From Coprothermobacter sp. (GTDB taxonomy: Bacteria; Caldisericota; Caldisericia; Cryosericales; Cryosericaceae): a DNA stretch of 64,000 nucleotides. Of the stretch, positions 1 to 7,500 are shown piece after piece. The stretch is taken from assembly GCA_013824685.1 (NCBI GenBank), contig PNOG01000022.1:1-64000 (forward strand), in the 5' to 3' direction. The notes beneath the pieces were generated by a model. That model was not told the origin of the DNA, did not search any database, and worked only from the letters and a program-made list of their open reading frames with translations. A program made the position numbers and the translations under genes. Every line of letters begins with the position of its first letter. Position 1 is the first letter of the stretch.

Positions 1-76
1 CAGTGGCCCCAGGGACACATTGAGGCTATACTGAACATAGCCAGGTTACCGGCATCGTGTTGAAAGGAGCATAACC

Positions 77-1510
77 ATGGACAAACGACGTGGGCAGGCG
101 TATCACCGCAGATTCTCGCCACTCTATACGGACTACTACGAGTATTCCATGACGCAGGGCTACTACCTCTCCGGCAAGGGGCAGGACCAGGCCGTGTTCG
201 ATCTCTTCTACCGCCAGAATCCCTACGGAGGAGGGTACGCCATCGCGGCGGGCCTCCGTGACGCTGTCGACTACGTACTCAACATGCGCTTCACGTCGGA
301 GGAACTAGGATACCTGAGTTCGCTTGGCTACCGGGACGATTTCCTCCGGGTGCTCGAGAAGACGCGGTTCACGGGCGACATCACAGCCGTGCCCGAAGGC
401 GAGGTCATCTTTCCGGGGGAACCCATCATCAGTGTCAAAGGACCACTCATCGAGACCCAGCTCCTGGAGGGTCTCATCCTCAGCACCGTGAACTTCCAGA
501 CGCTCATCGCGACCAAGGCACGCCGCATGGTGTGCGCGGCCGAGGGAAGGAGCGTCTACGACTTCGGTCTCAGGCGGGCGCAGGGAGACGGCGGCATGGG
601 CGCGAGCCGGGCGTGCTTCGTGGGCGGCGTCACGTCGACATCCAACGTCCTGCTGGCGTTCGAAGAAGGCGTGCCCGTGGGCGGGACCATGGCCCACAGC
701 TGGATCCAGAGCTTTGGCTCGGAGCTGGAGGCGTTCCGTGCCTACACACAGATGCATCCGGATGACTCCGTCCTGCTCCTCGACACCTATGACACGCTGA
801 AGCAGGGACTGCCCAACGCCGTCATCGTCGGCCAGGAGCTGGAGGCACACGGCCACCACCTCTGGGGCGTGCGGCTGGACTCCGGCGACTTCGCGTACCT
901 CAGCAAGAAGGTGCGGGCCGTGCTGGACGAGCATGGACTGAGCCACGTCAGGATCTCGGTCAGCAACCAGCTCGACGAGTACGTCATCGAATCGCTCGTG
1001 GACCAGGGCGCCCCCATCGACATCTTCGGTGTCGGGACACGCCTGGTGACCGGCCACAACGACGGCGCGCTGGACGGCGTCTACAAGATGGTCCAGCTCA
1101 GGGACAGGCCGATCATCAAGATCTCCGAAAACCCGGCCAAGATCAACATTCCGGGCGAGAAGGAACTGTACCGGTACTATGACTCCGGGGACGGTCTCTG
1201 GCTGCTCGACGGGCTGTGCCTGGCACGGGGTGACGACGAGCCGACCGTCCTGATGCACCCGGACTTCGACTACAAGAAGACCGAGGTGGCAGGGTTGAAG
1301 CGGGAGAGTATTCGCAAGGAAATCGTCAGGAATGGCGAACTCGTGTACGCCTTTCCCACCCTGCTCGAGACCGCGGCATGGGGCGCACAGCGGTTTGCCC
1401 TGCTGTACGGGGAGCACAAGCGTTTTGCCAACCCGCACGCCTACCACATCGGCGTGAGCCGTGAGCTGTTCGACCTCCGTCGCAGCCTGATCGAGGTACG
1501 CTCATCGTGA
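77..1510 (+). CDS. pncB: Nicotinate phosphoribosyltransferase
   Basis: Converts nicotinate and PRPP to nicotinate mononucleotide in the Preiss-Handler branch of NAD salvage; cytosolic. The 477-residue protein has the usual family length. Visible family landmarks are the N-terminal TDYYEYSM substrate-binding segment, the GTMAHSWIQSF motif containing the His that is phosphorylated in this family, DTYDTLKQGLPNA, GVRLDSGDFAYLSKK and the FGVGTRLVTG phosphate-binding segment. An AAAGGAG ribosome-binding site at 62-68 sets the ATG start. The stop overlaps the GTG start of the nicotinamidase gene (GTGA), so the two are translationally coupled and form a two-step salvage operon. A TATACT box at 27-32 could be a -10, but no convincing -35 is visible. 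Confidence 0.95.
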   Translation: MDKRRGQAYHRRFSPLYTDYYEYSMTQGYYLSGKGQDQAVFDLFYRQNPYGGGYAIAAGLRDAVDYVLNMRFTSEELGYLSSLGYRDDFLRVLEKTRFTGDITAVPEGEVIFPGEPIISVKGPLIETQLLEGLILSTVNFQTLIATKARRMVCAAEGRSVYDFGLRRAQGDGGMGASRACFVGGVTSTSNVLLAFEEGVPVGGTMAHSWIQSFGSELEAFRAYTQMHPDDSVLLLDTYDTLKQGLPNAVIVGQELEAHGHHLWGVRLDSGDFAYLSKKVRAVLDEHGLSHVRISVSNQLDEYVIESLVDQGAPIDIFGVGTRLVTGHNDGALDGVYKMVQLRDRPIIKISENPAKINIPGEKELYRYYDSGDGLWLLDGLCLARGDDEPTVLMHPDFDYKKTEVAGLKRESIRKEIVRNGELVYAFPTLLETAAWGAQRFALLYGEHKRFANPHAYHIGVSRELFDLRRSLIEVRSS

Positions 1511-2076
1511 GCCAGGAACGCTTCAGCCTGGACACCGCTCTGCTCGTCGTCGACGTCCAGAATGACTTCTGCCCCGGGGGCGCCCTGGCCGTCGCCGGCG
1601 GGGACGCCATCATCCCGGTCATCAACGCATGGATACCACGGTTTGCCACAGTCCTGGCCTCGCGCGACTGGCACCCCCCGGACAGCGTCCATTTCACCAG
1701 CTGGCCTCCTCACTGCGTCGCGGGCACGTATGGCGCGCAGTTCAGAGCCGGGCTCGACACCGGGCGCTTCCTGCTGGTCCTGGACAAGGGGACAAACAAC
1801 GTCGACGACGGCTACAGTGCGTTCGAGGCGACCAGCGAGGACCTCGAGAGCTGGCTCCGCAGCCGGGGCATCGAGAAGCTGTATGTTTGTGGCCTTGCGA
1901 CCGACTACTGCGTTCTGCAGACGGTGCTCGACGCCCTTCGCCTCGGGTTCGGCGTCACGGTCATCCGTGACGGCATTGCCGCTGTGGAGGTCAACCCTGG
2001 CGACGGACAGCGTGCCATCGACGCCATGGAGGCGGCAGGCGCCCTTGTAACAGGGTGTAACAGGGGACAGCCCTAA
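1507..2076 (+). CDS. pncA: Nicotinamidase (pyrazinamidase-type)
   Basis: Hydrolyses nicotinamide to nicotinate, feeding the upstream PncB. Isochorismatase-like hydrolase fold of 189 aa. The catalytic triad can be read as D16 (VVDVQNDF), K94 (VLDKGTNN) and C135 (ATDYCVLQT). The metal-site region DWHPPDSVHF is also present. The GTG start overlaps the pncB stop. The last codons (VTGCNRGQP then TAA) lie in a short repeated sequence that begins near 2046, so the native C-terminus has been replaced or extended by a repeat insertion. The catalytic core is untouched. Confidence 0.94.
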   Translation: MSQERFSLDTALLVVDVQNDFCPGGALAVAGGDAIIPVINAWIPRFATVLASRDWHPPDSVHFTSWPPHCVAGTYGAQFRAGLDTGRFLLVLDKGTNNVDDGYSAFEATSEDLESWLRSRGIEKLYVCGLATDYCVLQTVLDALRLGFGVTVIRDGIAAVEVNPGDGQRAIDAMEAAGALVTGCNRGQP

Positions 2077-2125
2077 TTGTTGTAACACCTTCTTGTAACA
2101 CGGGACAGTCCCAATTGTTGTAACA
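2056..2125. repeat. Tandem pair of 32-bp REP-like repeats
   Basis: Two near-identical 32-bp units lie at 2056-2087 and 2094-2125. Each is TGTAACA, then a GGGACAG(T/C)CC palindromic core, then AATTGT and TGTAACA again. A further partial TTGTAACAGGG lies at 2045-2055. In the second unit the core GGGACAGTCCC is a perfect 5-bp inverted repeat around one base. The first unit supplies the TAA stop of pncA. This family differs in sequence from the GGGGTCAGGCAC family seen elsewhere in the window. Confidence 0.8.
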
Positions 2126-2243
2126 TCCTTCCGGCGGAGCAGTATTCTGACTGGAGTGCAAGCGCAGGAGAAGGCCAGGGTTGGCTGTTTGCTGTTCGGC
2201 CACATCGCGGCTACGCCGAAAGAATTCATCTTCGAGGAATGAG

Positions 2244-5200
2244 GTGCACGCAGACTTGAAGCAGACACGCCTGTCGAATCGTCAGACCATCTTTGTCCTG
2301 ATCGTTGCGCTGCTTGTCTCCGCAGCGCCTGTGGCAGTCTCCGCGGGCGGCACGAACCCACCGGACACCTACATCCGTGCGCGTCTCAAGGATGCAGCCC
2401 TGCGCTACAACGTGCCGTCGGCCATCCTGATGGCCATCGCGTATCAGGAATCGGGATGGCGTCAGTTTGACGCAGGGGGAAACACGGTGATTGGCTCGAA
2501 TGCCACGTCGCAGGACATCGGCATCATGCAGATCAACACTTCGGTGCGCACTGACATCGACCGTCTCATGACCGACATCGACTACAACATCGAGATCGGA
2601 GCGAAGATCCTGGACGGAAAATGGAAGCTGGCCCCCGGTATCGGTGACCGCGACCGGAACGTCCTGGAGAACTGGTACTATGCCATCTGGGCCTATAATG
2701 GCTTTTCGTCCACCAACAACCCCAACACGCCAGGCGGCCGGCACTACCAGGACCGTGTGCTCGCCCTCATGGCGCGCCAGGTGCTGGGCAGCGACGGCCA
2801 GCCCCTCTGGCCGCCGGTTGTGGTCACACTGCCCAACCCATCCATTATCACGGACCCGCCCGCATGGATCCCGACACCCCAGCCCGTGCACTATGGCGAC
2901 CTGTATGGAGGATTCAACCAGGGAGACAACTTCCGGGTGCTGGAGAGTCCGGCCGGCGCAGTCCTCTCGACAAATGCACAGACAACGGTCGGGTTCCTCG
3001 TGCAGAACGTGGGGACGACGACGTGGGATGTCACATACGATGCGTTTCTCAGCGCAGGGGACCCTGTGGTCGCAATGCTGCTGGGGCAGGGCTCCGGTCA
3101 GCAGGTTCTGCCCGGTGGCACCGTCGCCCTGACGTTCACACTGCCACCCGGGCTGCCGGTCGGGGCACTGAACCTGAGCCTTGCGATGCGCAGGAATGGC
3201 TCGCCGTTCGGTGCCGCATGGCTGTCTCAGGTGACCCTCGTCGACATTGCAGCGACCGCAACCGTCCCGGACAGCGCCCTCCTGGGCAGTATGCTCGAGG
3301 TGCCCATTCTTGTTTCCGGTACCCAGTCCATGACCGTCACCCCCAGCTTCGAACTGCGCGACATGCAGGGCAGTCTGATCGATAGCTCGGCCCTGGTTGC
3401 AAGGCGCTATGGCACCCCTGCGGGTATCGTGTCCATGACCATCCCCGGCGAGCAGACAGGGGGGATCCGCTACTTCCTCGGCAGGACAGCCGTTGGCATT
3501 CTGCAGCCCGGCCCGTACCAGTTGACCGTGACCTTCATCTCCGGGGCGTCGGCCATGGCGGGCGTGTCGAGTGCCCTCGCCTTCGCCACGACCACACATC
3601 TCCTGCAGGTGCTCCCTCCCGAGCAGCCCGGATTGCTCATCGTCGATTCCTTGCCGCTCGGGGCTGCCGTATCGATCGACGGTGTGTCACAGCCCCTGCC
3701 GACACCGTGCGCGGTCCCGACGACGCCCGGTCCGCACCTCGTCCAGCTCACGGAGGCCAGTTCCGCCCCGTTCGAGACGACCGTGGACACGGCCGCGGCC
3801 CCCGTGACCCTTGTCGGGCCGACCCTGACACCGATGGCGACCATCCCCGTCGTCCTGACACCCTCGCCGGTGAACCTCGATTTCGGCGTCCTCAAGGCAG
3901 GTGTTGGCGTCACCGGGCAGCTGATTCTGCAGGTAACCGGCATCGGCGTCTCCGAGGGTGTCGTGTCCACGTCCGCCAACTGGATCCGGGTCAGCCCGCT
4001 CACCTTCGACGGCAGCCAGGCGTTCACGGTCGGCATCGACGCCCGCTGGGTCGATCCCAATGCCAACAACGTCGGCACGATCACATTCACCATGGGAGAC
4101 GTTCGAGGGAGCATTCCCGTCAAGGCGGGGTTTGCCCCGACCCCGACCGTCGGGTTCATCCTGTCGCCCCAGAGCGTGCGTGTCGGCGAGGGTGACGAGT
4201 TCGCCCTCGACCTGAAGGCGCGCAATCTGCAGATGCTGTTCGACCACGTGGATCTCACGGTGGCCTGGGACCCCGCACTCGTCGTCCTGCAGGGCGCTGA
4301 GGCGTCGGCATCGCTGACGACCCCCGTCGAACCTTCTGTGGAGCCTGGCATCCTCCGCATCCAGAGCGACGTCACAGGACTGTCTGGCGGGGAGACCGTC
4401 CTGGCGGCCTTGCGGTTCACAGCCATGGCTCCGACCGACAAGACTGGGATCAACCTGCGCGGAACCGTCTCGCTCGGCGGCGCCCCCGTCCGCGCGACCA
4501 CGGGCGGCTGTGCGGTCAGCATCAGTCCACGCTTCGTGCCGCCCGGGACTCCCGGCGGATTGACGGCGACGGGAGAACAGGGGCAGGTGAGGGTAAGCTG
4601 GCAGACGTCGACCCCGGGAAGCTATCCTGTTGCGCGCTATGACGTCTACCGCATGCAGGGGGCGCCGGACATCGAGACGGCCGAACTCGTGGGTGAGGCG
4701 AAACCCGGGGCGACGCAATTTGTCGACCGTGGGCCGCTCGAGCGGGCCACCTATTACTACTGGGTCATGTGCGAGGACACCCGGGGGAACGTCAGCAACC
4801 CAGCGGGGCCTGCCAAGGCGCAGCCCATCATCGTCACGAACCCCATCACCAAGGTGACCCTTGTCTTCACCCTCGACAAGCCGACGGTCGTCATGAACGG
4901 CGTGACGGTACCCATGGAGACGGCGCCAGTGATCGAGAACGGGCGGACCATCCTTCCTGTCCGATATATCGCCACGCCGCTGGGGGCGCAGGTCCTGTGG
5001 AACGCCAAAGAACAGAAAGTCACGCTCATCGGCAGCAAGAAGGTCGAGTTGTGGATTGGCAAGCCGACGGCACGGGTTGATGGCGTTGACGTACTCATCG
5101 ATCCGGCCAACCCGAAGGTGGCGCCTCGCATCAGCGGTGGCAGGACCATGCTTCCCCTCCGCTTCATCAGCGAGACCTTCGGTGCCGAGATCGTATACGA

Positions 5201-5246
5201 TGCCAAACTGCGCACCGTCACCGTCACCCTGAGCAAGGCAACCTAG
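2244..5246 (+). CDS. Secreted multidomain lytic transglycosylase with C-terminal stalk domains
   Basis: Predicted exported cell-wall enzyme of 1000 aa. GTG at 2244 is preferred over an upstream TTG at 2181 because GAGG lies 6 nt before it and it puts a clean signal peptide (basic start, then FVLIVALLVSAAPVAVSAGG) at the N-terminus. Domains in order: SLT/lysozyme-like transglycosylase (about 35-190) with catalytic Glu E69 in AYQESGW and a GIMQIN motif; an NBR1-like Ig domain (NVGTTTWD); a PEGA-like domain (GLLIVDSLPLGAAVSIDG); a BACON-like segment; a cohesin-like segment; fibronectin type III; and two copper-amine-oxidase-N-like domains (PVIENGRTILPVRY and GGRTMLPLRF). The role as peptidoglycan lytic enzyme follows from the family; the adhesion or anchoring role of the other domains is inference. 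Confidence 0.85.
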   Translation: MHADLKQTRLSNRQTIFVLIVALLVSAAPVAVSAGGTNPPDTYIRARLKDAALRYNVPSAILMAIAYQESGWRQFDAGGNTVIGSNATSQDIGIMQINTSVRTDIDRLMTDIDYNIEIGAKILDGKWKLAPGIGDRDRNVLENWYYAIWAYNGFSSTNNPNTPGGRHYQDRVLALMARQVLGSDGQPLWPPVVVTLPNPSIITDPPAWIPTPQPVHYGDLYGGFNQGDNFRVLESPAGAVLSTNAQTTVGFLVQNVGTTTWDVTYDAFLSAGDPVVAMLLGQGSGQQVLPGGTVALTFTLPPGLPVGALNLSLAMRRNGSPFGAAWLSQVTLVDIAATATVPDSALLGSMLEVPILVSGTQSMTVTPSFELRDMQGSLIDSSALVARRYGTPAGIVSMTIPGEQTGGIRYFLGRTAVGILQPGPYQLTVTFISGASAMAGVSSALAFATTTHLLQVLPPEQPGLLIVDSLPLGAAVSIDGVSQPLPTPCAVPTTPGPHLVQLTEASSAPFETTVDTAAAPVTLVGPTLTPMATIPVVLTPSPVNLDFGVLKAGVGVTGQLILQVTGIGVSEGVVSTSANWIRVSPLTFDGSQAFTVGIDARWVDPNANNVGTITFTMGDVRGSIPVKAGFAPTPTVGFILSPQSVRVGEGDEFALDLKARNLQMLFDHVDLTVAWDPALVVLQGAEASASLTTPVEPSVEPGILRIQSDVTGLSGGETVLAALRFTAMAPTDKTGINLRGTVSLGGAPVRATTGGCAVSISPRFVPPGTPGGLTATGEQGQVRVSWQTSTPGSYPVARYDVYRMQGAPDIETAELVGEAKPGATQFVDRGPLERATYYYWVMCEDTRGNVSNPAGPAKAQPIIVTNPITKVTLVFTLDKPTVVMNGVTVPMETAPVIENGRTILPVRYIATPLGAQVLWNAKEQKVTLIGSKKVELWIGKPTARVDGVDVLIDPANPKVAPRISGGRTMLPLRFISETFGAEIVYDAKLRTVTVTLSKAT

Positions 5247-5255
5247 GAGACATTC

Positions 5256-5915
5256 GTGGTCAAGTTCAAGGAACCCTTCAACGGCATCTCGCACCTGCTC
5301 GGAGGCCTGGCCGCCATCGTCGTCACCGTCCTGCTTGTCAGGGCGGCCGTCATCAGCGGTGGCAGCAGGGCGGGTGTCCCCTTTCTCGTCTATGGTCTCA
5401 GCATGGTCCTCCTGTATTTCTCGAGCGCCTGGTACCATCTGCTCGACGTCAGTCCGAAGACGCACGTCATGCTGCGAAGGCTCGACCACATCAGCATCTC
5501 CATCCTCATCGCGGGCACCTACACGCCCATGTGTCTCATCGCGTTGCGGGGCAGCGTTGGCACGTTGCTCTGCTGGGGCGTGTGGGGATTGGCCGGGGCC
5601 GTCATCCTCACCGACGTCTTCTGGCTCGACGCCCCACGGGGCATCAAGGCCGGACTTTACGTTCTGCTCGGCTGGTTCGCCGTGTGGGCGACGATCCCAC
5701 TTCAGCGTGCCATCGGGTGGGGCGGCATCGCCTGGATGCTGGCTGGAGGCCTGGCCTACAGCGTCGGGGCTCTGCTGTACGCGATCAAGAAGCCAAATCC
5801 CTGGCCCGGTGTCATTGGCTTCCACGAGATCTGGCACCTGTTCGTGCTGACCGGCAGTGCAGGCTTCGTCGTGCTGGTCTGGCGCTACGTATTGCCCATG
5901 GTGAAGGCCCTCTGA
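5256..5915 (+). CDS. Hemolysin III / TrhA family (PAQR-like) membrane protein
   Basis: A 219-aa protein with about seven transmembrane segments. The signature residues of the family are visible: FNGISHLLGG in the first helix, SSAWYHLLD, RRLDHISISILIAGTYTP, and the C-terminal FHEIWHLFVLTGS. The conserved His and Asp residues (H of GISH, H of YH, D of LDH, H of FHEIWH) form the presumed metal site of the PAQR/ceramidase-like superfamily. Bacterial members are linked to membrane homeostasis, and haemolytic activity is doubtful for most. The GTG start is 9 bp after the transglycosylase stop with GGAG upstream, so the genes are probably cotranscribed. Confidence 0.9.
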   Translation: MVKFKEPFNGISHLLGGLAAIVVTVLLVRAAVISGGSRAGVPFLVYGLSMVLLYFSSAWYHLLDVSPKTHVMLRRLDHISISILIAGTYTPMCLIALRGSVGTLLCWGVWGLAGAVILTDVFWLDAPRGIKAGLYVLLGWFAVWATIPLQRAIGWGGIAWMLAGGLAYSVGALLYAIKKPNPWPGVIGFHEIWHLFVLTGSAGFVVLVWRYVLPMVKAL

Positions 5916-5916
5916 C

Positions 5917-6792
5917 ATGAGCCTGCAGTTTGAAGCGCTGACGCCTCATCTCTGGACGGCGAAGTGCCACGGATACGCCATGAACACGGGCATCCTGCAC
6001 GACAGTGGGCATGCCGCGCTCATCGACCCGGCTCTCCTTCCCGACGAGGTGGAGGACGTCGTCGCCTTCTGCGAGGGACAGCAGCTGAAGGTCGAAACAG
6101 TCGTGATCACCCATCACCACTGGGACCACATCCTGGGAGCCGCGCGGTTCCCAGGTGCCCATGTTGTGACCCACCAGGCGTACGTCGCGCAGACCGCCCT
6201 CGACCTGGAGCACACGCGGCGTTCGATAGGGCGCTTCTACGAGGCGGAGGGCGTCGCGACGGCCGCCCCGTTCGACCCGCCCATGCCCGACCAGACCGTC
6301 GACCACATCGTCGGGCTCATGGTCGGCGGGTTCCGTGTGCAGCTGGTTCATACGCCCGGGCATGCGCGCGATCACCTCTCGGTGTACGACCCCGAGGCCA
6401 CATGTCTGTGGGCCGGGGACCTCCTGAGCGACCTCGAGATCCCGTTCGTGAGTGACCGGCTCGATGCGTTTGAGCGCACACTCGGCATGTTCGCGGCGAT
6501 GCAGGTCGACCTGCTGGTCCCCGGTCATGGAAGCCTCACGCGCGATGTCACCGAGATCAGGCGCCGCATCGAGGCAGACCGTGCGTATTTGTCCGACCTG
6601 CGTGCGCGGATCGAAGCAGTCGTCCTCGCGCGCGGCAACGTTCAAGCGGCCGTCGCGGCGTGCGCCGACATGGTCTTCCGCAACCCGGGCGAGAATGCCG
6701 AAGCGCACGTCATGAACGTCGAGCAGGTCTTCCTCGAATGCGATGGCTCCGCCCTGGCAACCTCCCGTCTCGGCTGGGCCCGCGAATTGTGA
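5917..6792 (+). CDS. MBL-fold metallo-hydrolase
   Basis: A 291-aa metallo-beta-lactamase-fold hydrolase. The metal-binding motif HHHWDH is present, followed by HTPGHARDHLSVYD, AGDLLSD and VPGHGS, which together give a full set of ligands for a binuclear metal site. The C-terminal region resembles the extra helical part of LACTB2/glyoxalase-II-like members. The substrate cannot be told from sequence. The gene starts one base after the TrhA stop. Its last residues and TGA stop (EL-stop, 6784-6792) lie within a REP-like repeat, so the original C-terminus may have been altered by the insertion. Confidence 0.88.
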   Translation: MSLQFEALTPHLWTAKCHGYAMNTGILHDSGHAALIDPALLPDEVEDVVAFCEGQQLKVETVVITHHHWDHILGAARFPGAHVVTHQAYVAQTALDLEHTRRSIGRFYEAEGVATAAPFDPPMPDQTVDHIVGLMVGGFRVQLVHTPGHARDHLSVYDPEATCLWAGDLLSDLEIPFVSDRLDAFERTLGMFAAMQVDLLVPGHGSLTRDVTEIRRRIEADRAYLSDLRARIEAVVLARGNVQAAVAACADMVFRNPGENAEAHVMNVEQVFLECDGSALATSRLGWAREL

Positions 6793-6828
6793 CTCCTTTG
6801 GGGTCAGGCACTTTGACATTCACAATTG
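6785..6828. repeat. REP-like palindromic repeat, copy 1 (forward)
   Basis: About 44 bp with arms AATTGTGA...TCC and ATTCACAATT around a TTGGGGTCAGGCAC core. Same family as 7456-7499, 13978-14020 and 16661-16702. This copy lies directly left of the RAYT gene and carries the stop codon of the preceding MBL gene. Confidence 0.88.
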
Positions 6829-6858
6829 ATAAACCACTGCATCAAGGAGGCATGGGAG

Positions 6859-7500
6859 ATGGCTAGACCACTGCGCATCGAGTATGAGGGAGCCGTGTAT
6901 CACGTGACCAACCGGGGCAACGGCCATGAGATGATCTACCGGGAAGAAGCTGACTGGAAGGCCTTCCTGGGCATCATGAGTGATGTCGTCTTGAAGTTTG
7001 GCTGGCGGATCTACACGTATTGCCTGATGGGCAACCACTACCATCTGCTGCTGGAGACCCCTCAGCCCAATTTGTCCCAGGGGATGAAGGAACTGGACCA
7101 GCAGTACACTAGACGGCATAACTGGAGATACGAACATTCAGGACACGTTTTCCAGGGTCGTTATTGGTCAGGGCTTGTACTCAATGACAACTACCTGGTC
7201 GACGCGGCGAGCTACCTGCTGCTCAACCCCGTGCGGGCTCAGCTGGTGCACTCGCCGGAGGAATGGCGCTGGTCGAGTTGCGCGGCCATGGCCGGGCTTG
7301 TCCCGTCGCCTTCATGGCTCGATATAGACTGGCTGCCAGTCGACTACCGCAGTGCACCGGGCGACCCGAATGGTCCATTCCTGTCCTACGTCCGGGAGTG
7401 CATTGGCAAGCCGCGTCCGGCGAACCTGGAGACGCAGCGTCACCACACTCACAGGAATGTGAAGGCCATTGTGCCTGACCCCACGGGGGTTCACAATTGA
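6859..7500 (+). CDS. REP-associated tyrosine transposase (RAYT, Y1_Tnp / IS200-like)
   Basis: HUH-type single-strand nuclease of 213 aa, presumed to mobilise REP repeats. Start ATG 6859 is set by AAGGAGG at 6844-6850 and by the family start MARPLRIEYEGAVYHV. The HUH motif is H60-Y61-H62 in GNHYHLLLE, and the probable nucleophile is Y119 in SYLLLNPVRA, the RAYT signature. An upstream TTG in the same frame lies inside the left repeat and is unlikely to be used. The last 15 or so codons and the TGA stop are encoded by the right-hand repeat copy. The frame is intact, so the gene may be active. Confidence 0.92.
   Translation: MARPLRIEYEGAVYHVTNRGNGHEMIYREEADWKAFLGIMSDVVLKFGWRIYTYCLMGNHYHLLLETPQPNLSQGMKELDQQYTRRHNWRYEHSGHVFQGRYWSGLVLNDNYLVDAASYLLLNPVRAQLVHSPEEWRWSSCAAMAGLVPSPSWLDIDWLPVDYRSAPGDPNGPFLSYVRECIGKPRPANLETQRHHTHRNVKAIVPDPTGVHN
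7456..7499. repeat. REP-like palindromic repeat, copy 2 (reverse)
   Basis: Reverse-oriented copy with core GTGCCTGACCCCA and right arm GGGTTCACAATT. The left arm (AATGTGAAGGCC) is diverged. It encodes the RAYT C-terminus and stop, and its final TTG is the only good start position for uvrB. Confidence 0.8.

Larger units (their letters stand above)
6785..7499 (+). mobile_element. RAYT module: REP-associated tyrosine transposase between inverted REP-like repeats
   Basis: A Y1-type single-strand transposase gene is bracketed by copy 1 (6785-6828, forward) and copy 2 (7456-7499, reverse) of the same REP-like repeat. This is the known layout of RAYT/REP systems. The module is inserted between the MBL gene and uvrB with no spare sequence: it provides the MBL stop on the left and overlaps the uvrB start on the right. 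At least two stand-alone copies of the repeat occur within 10 kb. Confidence 0.82.

Noticed and set aside
3687-5918. 743-codon open frame on the minus strand
   Set aside because: Antisense to the transglycosylase and TrhA genes, which have clear family motifs. The frame is rich in Arg, Asp, His and Gly as expected from GC-rich antisense codons and has no domain.
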